Assembly: GCA_038231615.1 (NCBI GenBank)
Contig: JBBRLA010000047.1
Coordinates: 1-22,849, forward strand
Source of the DNA: JBBRLA01 sp038231615
Lineage (GTDB): Bacteria > Myxococcota_A > Polyangia > Palsa-1104 > JAEUJZ01
DNA length: 22,849 bases
Direction of reading: 5' to 3'
Shown: one piece after another, positions 16,057-21,704 of the stretch
How the letters are laid out: every line of letters starts with the position of its first letter
How positions within the stretch are numbered: the first letter of the stretch is position 1
Notes under the pieces: generated by a model
Seen by the model: the letters and a program-made list of their open reading frames with translations, nothing else
The model's database searches: none
What the model was told of the DNA's origin: nothing
Translations under genes and position numbers: made by a program

Positions 16057-16132
16057 TGGGGTGAATGAAGGGGTTCGAACCCTCGACGACCGGATCCACA
16101 GTCCGGTGCTCTACCAGCTGAGCTACACTCAC
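16057..16132 (-). tRNA. tRNA-His (anticodon GTG)
   Basis: The minus strand folds into a complete cloverleaf. The acceptor stem is GTGAGTG with CATTCAC (one G-U), and the D arm is GCTC-AGCTGGTA-GAGC. The anticodon stem CCGGA/TCCGG has loop CTGTGGA, giving anticodon GTG (His). The T arm is GAGGG-TTCGAAC-CCCTT. The discriminator is C73, the histidine identity base, and CCA is encoded in the gene (16059-16057). The base before position 1 is T, not the G-1 encoded by most bacterial tRNA-His genes. Confidence 0.96.
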
Positions 16133-16147
16133 ATGTTTTGAGGGGGT

Positions 16148-16176
16148 AATCTAGGTCAGCCAAGCCGCTTCTCCAA
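16148..16176 (-). promoter_or_regulatory. Sigma-70-type promoter candidate for tRNA-His
   Basis: On the minus strand a TTGGAG -35 (16171-16176) and a TAGATT -10 (16148-16153) are separated by exactly 17 bases. The -10 lies about 15 bases before the tRNA 5' end, giving a short leader. Each box matches the consensus at four positions. Confidence 0.45.
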
Positions 16177-16177
16177 G

Positions 16178-16200
16178 GGAAAAATGCGCCCGGCGGCGTT
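16178..16200 (-). terminator. Weak terminator candidate after the deacetylase gene
   Basis: On the minus strand a short CGCC-GCCG-GGCG hairpin is followed by CATTTTT, just before the tRNA promoter. The stem is only 4 bp. A better palindrome (ATCCCGG-C-CCGGGAT, 16245-16259) lies immediately after the deacetylase stop, but has no T run. Confidence 0.3.
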
Positions 16201-16259
16201 TTCCCCAACACGTCGTCCCGGGTGGCGTCGCTCACGTCATCGTCATCCCGGGCCGGGAT

Positions 16260-17270
16260 TCATCCGGAAAGGTGCCGCAGGATGGATCCGGTGCGGTGGA
16301 CTTCCTCGGCGACCTGATAAAGGGGCAGGATTTCATGATCGCCGCGCAGGCTGTCCAGCGTCGCCATCAGGGCGCGGTACTTGGTAATCAGCGGCACCCG
16401 CAGGTCGGCCTGCCGGGACAGAAGCTCCGCCGGGATGCCGTCCTCCTCGGCGTCCAAAAGGTCCAGTCCGTGAAGTTCCAGATTGAAAAAGGTCCTTTTG
16501 CGCATTGCCGCCAAAAGAAAGATGCGCAGGCGCTCCGAGAGCAAAAGAGTGGTCCCGATGACCGGCATGCGCAGACCCGGGGTCACCGCCACCGGCAGTT
16601 CGACCAGCGACGACTGCCCCGGCTGGAAGGGGCACAGGGAGTCGGGGCGATACGGGTCGGCCGGTGCCCACAGCGCTCCGGGGTGGCCCAGCACCGCGCC
16701 GGAGTAGCGGCCCGAGAGGCTCGTGGCGAACATCATGGCGGCCTTCAGGGCATAGTAGGGCGGACAAGGGAAGATCGACGAGTCGTAGCGGTAGCCCAGG
16801 CGCTCGATGACCTCCAGCAGGTCGCGGGACATGTCATAACCCGGGCTGCGGAAGCCGCGAGGGGTCTTGCCCAGGGCGACAAGGGCTTGATGGCAGGCCC
16901 CGACTTCCTCGGCGATCTGCTCCTTGGGCAGGCGGGCCAGATCGTAGGGGTGGGTCTGCGAGTGGTTGCCCAACTCGTGGCCTTCCCCGGCGGCGGAAGC
17001 GAGCAAGCTCCGGCCCGTTTCGTGGGACAGGTCCTCGCCCACTACGAAGAAGGTGGCCTGGATGTGATGCCGGGCAAAGAGGTCGATGAAGCGAGGCAGC
17101 CCGCGCCGGAGGACTACGTCCCGCAGATCGGCAGGCGGGGCACCGAGCCCGTGGATGCCGTAGTAGCAGGACAGCGGGTCCAGGTCGACCGAGACACTGG
17201 CTACCCGCCGTCGCCGAGAAGCGGAGGACAGGTACGAAGGAGGCTCAGAAGACGACCACGGCTGAAACAT
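16260..17270 (-). CDS. Polysaccharide deacetylase (NodB-homology domain)
   Basis: This 336-residue protein has a carbohydrate esterase 4 (NodB) domain. Motif 1 is V-S-V-D-L-D-P with Asp29 and Asp31. Motif 2 is G-N-H-S-Q-T-H-P with metal ligands His103 and His107 (H-x3-H). Motif 3 is F-R-S-P-G-Y at 140-145. A late L-H-G-L-D provides the C-terminal His. These enzymes remove acyl groups, usually N-acetyl, from sugar polymers or lipid-linked sugars. No signal peptide or membrane helix is evident from the chosen start, suggesting a cytoplasmic substrate. ATG at 17270 is preferred for its position 6 bases after GCAGG; another ATG lies one codon earlier, and a longer frame runs back through the tandem repeats. 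With the PssD/PssE-like pair nearby, a surface-glycan role is plausible. The exact substrate is unknown. Confidence 0.88.
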   Translation of the reverse strand: MFQPWSSSEPPSYLSSASRRRRVASVSVDLDPLSCYYGIHGLGAPPADLRDVVLRRGLPRFIDLFARHHIQATFFVVGEDLSHETGRSLLASAAGEGHELGNHSQTHPYDLARLPKEQIAEEVGACHQALVALGKTPRGFRSPGYDMSRDLLEVIERLGYRYDSSIFPCPPYYALKAAMMFATSLSGRYSGAVLGHPGALWAPADPYRPDSLCPFQPGQSSLVELPVAVTPGLRMPVIGTTLLLSERLRIFLLAAMRKRTFFNLELHGLDLLDAEEDGIPAELLSRQADLRVPLITKYRALMATLDSLRGDHEILPLYQVAEEVHRTGSILRHLSG

Positions 17271-17318
17271 CATTGACCTGCTTGCTCGATTGCCTGCTTG
17301 CTTGATTGCCCGCTTGCT
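17271..17318. repeat. Three tandem 16-bp repeats at the deacetylase start
   Basis: Three 16-base units (17271-17286, 17287-17302, 17303-17318) share the core CNTGCTTGCT or its close variants on the plus strand. On the minus strand they read AGCAAGCAGGCAATCG and relatives. The copy nearest the gene supplies the GCAGG ribosome site and leads into the start codon, so unit number or sequence could affect translation. A period of 16 shifts the frame, which argues that they are noncoding. Confidence 0.88.
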
Positions 17319-17408
17319 CTTTGTTCGATACTTCACTCACTATGTGCACGATCCGGCTTGGGCGCTCATTCCTGCCGACAAATGAGGAGGGGGATCGGGT
17401 CCTCCCGT

Positions 17409-18044
17409 TCAGCGGCCTGTCCGGCCGGATGCCTGAAGCATTTGTGCCAGCTTGGATTTTTTTCTGTCTCTGGCTCTGCCTTGGCCTTTGCCGCCACGCG
17501 GCTTGGTGGGCGGGCGGCCCCGCTGCGGCAAGAACCTGGCGGGATACGCCAGCAAAAGCCGCCGCCGCAGCTGTTCGGGGGAATGATCGTCGAGCAACAA
17601 GCCTTCGATCACGACCCGCTCGATGACGCTCCGGGCATCGTTGATGGCCCCGGACTGGTACTGGAGGAAGTGATCGGCGCTGAGGCTGTGCAGGTACTCG
17701 AAATGGATGCGCAACTGCCGAAGGACATTGGCGATCTGCTGCCGCAGCGAGAGTGGCTCCGGGTCCACCGGGATGTGCCGAAAGAGGTCCGGCCTGCGGG
17801 CCACCTCCCCGGCCATCACCGAGACGAACTCCGCGGCCTTCGGGAAGAGCACCGACCTCATCCCACGGTGCTCGCTCTCGCTGGGCGGCTCTTCGGGGAA
17901 GGCTGAATAGAACCCGCAGACGGCCCCGCGGACATTTTGGAGGCACTGGAGATAAGCCCGAAGCCGGTCGGTTTCGGAGGGAGCGGTTTCGCAGGGAACT
18001 GAAGCGGAAGGGGGGATCGTGATGTTTTCCATTTTGGAGGACAT
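17409..18044 (-). CDS. Protein of unknown function with a basic C-terminal tail
   Basis: I do not recognise this 211-residue protein. It is hydrophilic with no signal peptide or membrane helix. The central part is helical, with R-L-R-A-Y-L-Q-C-L-Q-N-V-R, then L-R-Q-Q-I-A-N-V-L-R-Q-L-R-I-H-F-E-Y-L (about 100-120), and S-V-I-E-R-V-V-I-E-G-L-L-L. The last 35 residues are strongly basic (R-G-R-P-P-T-K-P-R-G-G-K-G, then K-K-S-K) and include an AT-hook-like G-R-P-P, suggesting nucleic-acid binding. The start is ATG at 18044; a GTG lies two codons before and another ATG at 18032, and none has a good ribosome site. Codon use fits the neighbours. Its upstream region holds the 21-bp repeat arrays, so it could be the protein that binds them; that is speculation. 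Confidence 0.6.
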   Translation of the reverse strand: MSSKMENITIPPSASVPCETAPSETDRLRAYLQCLQNVRGAVCGFYSAFPEEPPSESEHRGMRSVLFPKAAEFVSVMAGEVARRPDLFRHIPVDPEPLSLRQQIANVLRQLRIHFEYLHSLSADHFLQYQSGAINDARSVIERVVIEGLLLDDHSPEQLRRRLLLAYPARFLPQRGRPPTKPRGGKGQGRARDRKKSKLAQMLQASGRTGR

Positions 18045-18116
18045 AGACACCGAGCGGGCGAGATCAAGGGATCGTCATCAGAAATAAATCGTCAGGGGCA
18101 AATCGAAGTCGGGAGG

Positions 18117-18201
18117 GTCTTTGCGCGAAAGAGTAAGGGTCTTTGGGCGAAAAGTAAGGGTCTTTACGCCAAGAACAAGGCGCCCTGCGCCAAGAACAAG
18201 G
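18117..18201. repeat. Array A: four 21/22-bp tandem repeats
   Basis: Units start at 18117 (22 bases), 18139, 18160 and 18181 (21 bases each), with a consensus close to GTCTTTNCGCCAAGAACAAGG on the plus strand. The first three are themselves partly palindromic (TCTTT...AAAGA or TCTT...AAGA). The array runs directly into array B and shares its 21-base period. No credible gene covers it. Confidence 0.88.
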
Positions 18202-18208
18202 CGTGGAT

Positions 18209-18327
18209 ATCAGCCCGGTGATTGGCTCAGTCACCGGGCTGATTTTTCCAGTCACTCGACTGATTTTTTAAGTCACCTCGGTGACTTGATAAATCACGTC
18301 GGTGACTGAGCAAATCAGTGGGCTGAT
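18209..18327. repeat. Array B: six palindromes at exact 21-bp spacing
   Basis: Six copies of the palindrome RTCAS-N4-STGAY begin at 18209, 18230, 18251, 18272, 18293 and 18314, exactly 21 bases apart. The fourth unit extends to perfect 8-bp arms (AAGTCACC/GGTGACTT) and the sixth has 7-bp arms (AAATCAG/CTGATTT). Arm sequences drift while the dyad is kept, as expected of protein-binding sites or RNA hairpins. Twenty-one bases is two helical turns, so all sites face the same side. The array overlaps the last codons of the MFS gene, where it reads as a seven-residue repeat. Confidence 0.92.
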
Positions 18328-19618
18328 TTGGCGCTCCTGCCGCTTCACGTAGAGCGCCGTGATCTTCACGCCCCGAGCCCCGCCGAGCGGCGAGCAGACC
18401 CACGGCTGCCGCGCTAGCGGCGAGGAAGGCCCAAAGGCGCAGGTGGCCGTGCTGGATGAGCAGCCCCACCCCGATCGGCGCGATGATCGCCGCCACCGAC
18501 TGGAGCGATTGGGTCAGGCCCAGCACCACCCCCTGTTCGGAGCGGCCGGCGCGCTGGGTTATCAGGCTGGTGAGCGTCGGCCGCAGCACGCCGTTGCCGA
18601 ACGCCGAAATGGTGGACACGACCAGAAGCGGCGTCACCTTATGGCACAGCCCCAGCCCGACGTACCCGGCGACCAACGCCAGGAAGCCGGCGCTGATGAG
18701 GGGCGCCTCGCCCAGCCGCTTGACCAGGCGCCCGATGAGGCCGCCTTGCAGGAAGATGCCCAGCAGACCGACATAGGCGAAGAGATAGCCGATCTCCCGG
18801 GGAGTGAACGGGTGCCCGTGGTAGTGGAACGTGCGCTCGGCGAAGAGGGCGAACCCCGAGGTGAAGATCGAGAAGCAGAGCACGTAACAGAAGTACTGGA
18901 AAAGCAGCCCGCCCAGCACCGGACGGGAAAAATATTGCGTATACTTACCGAACTGAAGCACCGAGAGCCGTTTTCCCCCTGGCCCCGGCCCCGCGCCATC
19001 CTTTGTAAGGCCAAGGCCGATGCCCTCCGGTTGCGGCGGTGGCCCTCCATCCAGGAGGAACAGGGTACACAGGATGCTGGTCAGCGACATCCCCGCCGCC
19101 AGGTAGATCGGCGCGGCCAGCGAATAGTGCACCAGGTAGCCGGTCAAAAAGGGGCCGATGAAGAACCCCAGGCCGAAGGCGACGCCGATGAGGCCGAAGG
19201 AGCGCGCCCGGTCCTTGGGCTCGGTGTGGTCGGCGATGTAGGCCTGGGCCAGGGACAGGTTGCCGGCGGTGGACCCGTCGATGACCCGGCTGACGTAGAT
19301 CATCCACAGGGTGGTGGCCTGCCCCAGCAGCAGGAACCCGAAAAAGGTGCCGACCTGGCTGATGAGCAGCATGGGTTTTCGGCCAAAACGGTCGGAAAAC
19401 TGCCCCAGGAGCGGCCCTGAGACGAGCTGACAGCCGGCGTAGACCGAGACCAGCAACGTGGCCTGAAGGGGGGTGGCCTGGAAGTGCTCGGCGTAGATGG
19501 TGAGCAGCGGAAAGACCAGGGTCAGGCCGAAGACATCTACCAGGACGATCAAGAAGATGGGCAAAAGAGATACGGGCTTTTTCACGGCAAGAGGCAAGGT
19601 AGCGGGTTTTGCCGCCAT
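18227..19618 (-). CDS. MFS transporter, DHA1/TetA-like efflux family
   Basis: This 463-residue inner-membrane transporter has about 12 hydrophobic helices. The first carries V-L-V-D-V-F-G-L-T-L-V-F-P (about 25-37), typical of the TetA-like H+ antiporter branch. Motif A between helices 2 and 3 is complete, G-Q-F-S-D-R-F-G-R-K-P at 72-82. A cytoplasmic loop splits the two halves at about 192-222. The substrate is unknown and could be a drug or a metabolite. The last 33 residues (about 431-463) are not transporter-like: they are seven-residue repeats (N-Q-P-T-D-L-L, S-H-R-R-D-L-S, S-H-R-G-D-L-K and so on) coded by the 21-bp palindrome array, as if the original stop was lost into it. The ATG at 19618 lies only 13 bases from the decayed IS element, so the native promoter may be displaced. 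Confidence 0.92.
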   Translation of the reverse strand: MAAKPATLPLAVKKPVSLLPIFLIVLVDVFGLTLVFPLLTIYAEHFQATPLQATLLVSVYAGCQLVSGPLLGQFSDRFGRKPMLLISQVGTFFGFLLLGQATTLWMIYVSRVIDGSTAGNLSLAQAYIADHTEPKDRARSFGLIGVAFGLGFFIGPFLTGYLVHYSLAAPIYLAAGMSLTSILCTLFLLDGGPPPQPEGIGLGLTKDGAGPGPGGKRLSVLQFGKYTQYFSRPVLGGLLFQYFCYVLCFSIFTSGFALFAERTFHYHGHPFTPREIGYLFAYVGLLGIFLQGGLIGRLVKRLGEAPLISAGFLALVAGYVGLGLCHKVTPLLVVSTISAFGNGVLRPTLTSLITQRAGRSEQGVVLGLTQSLQSVAAIIAPIGVGLLIQHGHLRLWAFLAASAAAVGLLAARRGSGREDHGALREAAGAPNQPTDLLSHRRDLSSHRGDLKNQSSDWKNQPGD

Positions 19619-19631
19619 CGGCTATCGCCTA

Positions 19632-19939
19632 GTGGTGCGCTGCGGAAATCCCAGGTCACTGAACGGATGGCTCAAGCGGCCCTTTTCTTGAGCTGGCGCA
19701 GCTTGTAAGGATGGGCCATCTTCTCATTGTAGTACTCGCTAAAGGCGTTGAGCCTGGTGCGTAGCTCATCCAGTGATGAAAACGAACCGCGACGCAGAGC
19801 CTTGCGCGCCAGGACTCCGCCTCAACTGGCCGAAGCGTTGGCAGGTCCCCTGCTGCACCTGTGGCTTATCGCCGTCACCGCCCAGAGCCCAGACACGGGA
19901 TCATCCGCTCAGTGATTCAGCACTTCGGCAGCGCACCAC
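19632..19939. mobile_element. Decayed 308-bp IS630-type element with TA target duplication
   Basis: Terminal inverted repeats begin GTGGTGCGCTGC at 19632 and end GCAGCGCACCAC at 19939. They are perfect over 12 bases, with further partial matching inward. The element is flanked by TA at 19630-19631 and 19940-19941, within CTA/TAG. This is exactly the product of an IS630/Tc1-type insertion into CTAG with TA duplication. Only the transposase C-terminus remains inside, so the copy cannot move on its own, though a full copy elsewhere could mobilise it. It lies between the Uma2 gene and the MFS start. Confidence 0.82.
19672..19797 (-). pseudogene. IS630-type transposase C-terminal remnant
   Basis: The minus strand reads L-R-R-G-S-F-S-S-L-D-E-L-R-T-R-L and then L-N-A-F-S-E-Y-Y-N-E-K-M-A-H-P-Y-K before a TGA stop. 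This fits the IS630 transposase ending (R-x-G-S-F-x-S-x-x-x-L, then F-x-x-x-Y-N-x-x-x-H-P-F/Y). The DDE catalytic core and N-terminal helix-turn-helix are missing. Upstream sequence to the other inverted repeat has stops or no similarity I can see. Confidence 0.7.
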
Positions 19940-19998
19940 TAGAGCGCCAGCGCGGCGCGAAAGGCGCCGGCACATGTCGCGGAACTCGCCCGCCGGAA

Positions 19999-20934
19999 TC
20001 AGTCTTGGGTCGGGTTGGCTGGGTCGGCCAGTTCCGCTGCCGAGGCCACCGTCATCGCGCGGCTTTGCCACTGGCTCAGCAAGGCGTCATCCGTACAAGT
20101 GGCCACTTGCTGCGCCAACTCCGCGCTCACGGTCAGGCCGCGGATCGAAAGGATGTTCAGCACGGCGGCCCGCAGTTGACCGAGCAGCCGATCCGCCCGC
20201 GCTTCGGCCTCCCGCGCTGCCCGCTCGGCTTGGTCCAGGCGCTGCTGCACATCGTCCACGATGTGCTGGACGCGCTCCAGCAGTTCGTCGGAATCGGGCA
20301 GTTCCGCATCGCCGCTGTACAGGTGCAGCCGGCCGTGGTGCACCGCCAGTTCCAGCCCCAGGACCTCCGACTTCAGGCGACCGAAGTGGGGGCGCAGCTT
20401 CTGGTAGCGCCGGGCCCCGGGGGACGGCAGGCGATAGCCGTGCAGGGCCTGGCGCCGCCGGTCGTAAAGGAAATATTCCGGGATGCCCATCCGGGCATAG
20501 TCCGTGACGTTGTCCTCGGAGTCTTTCCGCCAGTCGCCGTGGCAGTACACCTCCAGCACCAGGTCCAGGCCCCGGCCCTCGTCCGCCACCATCCAGGACC
20601 GGCGCTCGTCCTTTTCCCCGGGATCTTCCACGTCCAGGATCGCCAAAAGGTCCGGCGCGAAGGTCCGCTCGCCGGGATAGTAAACCGGCAACTCGCCGGC
20701 CAGATAGATCGTGCGGCCGGTGCGCTGGAAGTGCCTGCCGAGCTTGTCCAGCGCCTGGTTCTTGGCGCGGTTGTGCGGCCGGCCCTCGGGCGAAAGCTCC
20801 GCCTGCGCTGTCAGCATGGCGGTGGTCTCCGTGATGAAGCGGTCCCGTTCCTCGGCGGACATCTTGTGCCACTCCTCTTCCATCGGGGTGAGGGGCAAAA
20901 GGGGAGCGGGAAGGGACTCGGCGATCACCGACAT
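19999..20934 (-). CDS. Uma2 family protein (PD-(D/E)XK nuclease fold)
   Basis: This 311-residue protein has a Uma2/DUF820 domain at about 50-200. It shows the typical order: an early His (H54), Y-Y-P-G-E-R-T-F-A-P-D-L-L with the Pro-Asp at 94-95, L-D-L-V-L-E-V at about 123-129 with Glu128, and Y-A-R-M-G-I-P-E-Y-F-L-Y-D at about 146-158. These Asp and Glu residues are the nuclease-fold metal ligands. The usual Lys/Arg before the Tyr is present only as a shifted R-K-D. A coiled coil follows (about 214-255, many Glu/Arg/Ala), then a helical C-domain. Uma2 genes are abundant and often multicopy in cyanobacteria and other large genomes; their function is poorly known. It is divergent from nuoE. 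GAGG lies 13 bases before the ATG. Confidence 0.85.
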   Translation of the reverse strand: MSVIAESLPAPLLPLTPMEEEWHKMSAEERDRFITETTAMLTAQAELSPEGRPHNRAKNQALDKLGRHFQRTGRTIYLAGELPVYYPGERTFAPDLLAILDVEDPGEKDERRSWMVADEGRGLDLVLEVYCHGDWRKDSEDNVTDYARMGIPEYFLYDRRRQALHGYRLPSPGARRYQKLRPHFGRLKSEVLGLELAVHHGRLHLYSGDAELPDSDELLERVQHIVDDVQQRLDQAERAAREAEARADRLLGQLRAAVLNILSIRGLTVSAELAQQVATCTDDALLSQWQSRAMTVASAAELADPANPTQD

Positions 20935-21046
20935 GAAGCGATTCTATCCTCGTGCCGCGTGCCCGGCCAGCATCCCTTCATCCACAGGGGCCCCGTTTCG
21001 ATGGTGGGCAGGGGCCAGGACCTCGTGCCGCGGGCCCGGGGCGGGT

Positions 21047-21068
21047 CTACCGGCAGCCTACCGGCAGC
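21047..21068. repeat. Two tandem 11-bp units upstream of nuoE
   Basis: CTACCGGCAGC occurs twice head to tail, directly upstream of the nuoE promoter candidate in the 206-base divergent region between the Uma2 gene and nuoE. The same region holds two near-identical 19-base copies at 20948-20966 and 21021-21039. The spacing could suit a regulator, but no known motif is recognised. Confidence 0.6.
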
Positions 21069-21077
21069 CACGTCAGG

Positions 21078-21107
21078 TTGACACCCCCCCCGGTGATCCA
21101 TTACCTT
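21078..21107 (+). promoter_or_regulatory. Promoter candidate for nuoE
   Basis: A perfect TTGACA -35 (21078-21083) is followed after 18 bases by TACCTT (21102-21107), which is a weak -10. A start near 21114 would give a 27-base leader ending in the AGAGG ribosome site. The -35 is convincing; the -10 is not. Confidence 0.4.
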
Positions 21108-21140
21108 CTCGCCGCTTGTGGATTCCCGCCAAGAGGTCTC

Positions 21141-21650
21141 ATGCCACTGGCTTTTTCATCGGAAGATCAGCAAAAGATAGCGCACATCAAGAAGCAGTAC
21201 CCCAACACGCAGGCCGCGTGTCTGCCGGTGCTGCATCTGGCGCAGGATGCATTCGGCCATCTGTCTGACGCGGCCCTTTCTCTGGTCGCCACGACGCTGG
21301 AACTGTCCCAGGCCCACGTCTTCGGCGTGGCCACCTTTTACACGATGTACCACCGGGAGCCCGTCGGAAAGCACGTGCTGATGATGTGCACCAACATCTC
21401 GTGCCAGCTGCGCGGGGGGTATGCCACCTTGCACAAGCTGGAGGAGCGCCTGGGCATCAAGGCGGGGCAGACCACGGCCGATGGGGAATTCACTTTGATC
21501 GAGGAAGAATGCCTGGCCGCCTGCGCCGACGCTCCGGCGATGATCTGCGGCGAACGCTACTTCCTGAACCTGACCCCGGATCGCGTCGACCAGGCCCTGG
21601 CGGAGTGCAAGCAGATGCCGTCCGCCCACGGGCCCGACAAAACGAGCTAG
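21141..21650 (+). CDS. nuoE: NuoE, NADH-quinone oxidoreductase subunit E
   Basis: This 169-residue subunit of the complex I NADH-oxidising arm (24-kDa type) binds the N1a [2Fe-2S] cluster through a thioredoxin-like fold. The four ligands are visible: Cys83 and Cys88 in M-M-C-T-N-I-S-C (C-x4-C), and Cys124 and Cys128 in E-C-L-A-A-C (C-x3-C). The conserved helix V-F-G-V-A-T-F-Y-T-M-Y lies at about 60-70. The start is ATG at 21141, with AGAGG 4 bases upstream; the frame is open further upstream but lacks family similarity there. It is followed 54 bases later by nuoF, so it opens a nuo operon or sub-operon. A similar subunit occurs in NAD-dependent hydrogenases and formate dehydrogenases, which downstream genes outside the window would distinguish. 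Confidence 0.93.
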   Translation: MPLAFSSEDQQKIAHIKKQYPNTQAACLPVLHLAQDAFGHLSDAALSLVATTLELSQAHVFGVATFYTMYHREPVGKHVLMMCTNISCQLRGGYATLHKLEERLGIKAGQTTADGEFTLIEEECLAACADAPAMICGERYFLNLTPDRVDQALAECKQMPSAHGPDKTS

Positions 21651-21661
21651 CCGCTGTCGCC

Positions 21662-21687
21662 GAGATAGATAGATAAATAGACAGACA
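21662..21687. repeat. GATA/GACA tetranucleotide tract in the nuoF leader
   Basis: Between the nuoE stop and the nuoF start the sequence GATAGATAGATAAATAGACA continues into GACAGG. It forms a short imperfect tetranucleotide repeat that is far more AT-rich than its surroundings. It sits about 20 bases upstream of the nuoF ATG, near the only ribosome-site candidate (AGGGAAAG). Slippage here could alter the spacing or RNA folding before nuoF. Confidence 0.8.
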
Positions 21688-21704
21688 GGGAAAGCACCAC
21701 TGCA

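Noticed and set aside
18064..18255. Small gene of 63 codons on the minus strand across the repeat arrays
   Set aside because: Its translation only reflects the 21-bp repeats, and the plus strand gives an equivalent repeat-like peptide; there is no ribosome site or domain.
18117..18327. CRISPR array
   Set aside because: The units are contiguous 21-bp repeats with short, similar linkers rather than unique 30-bp spacers, and no cas genes are present.
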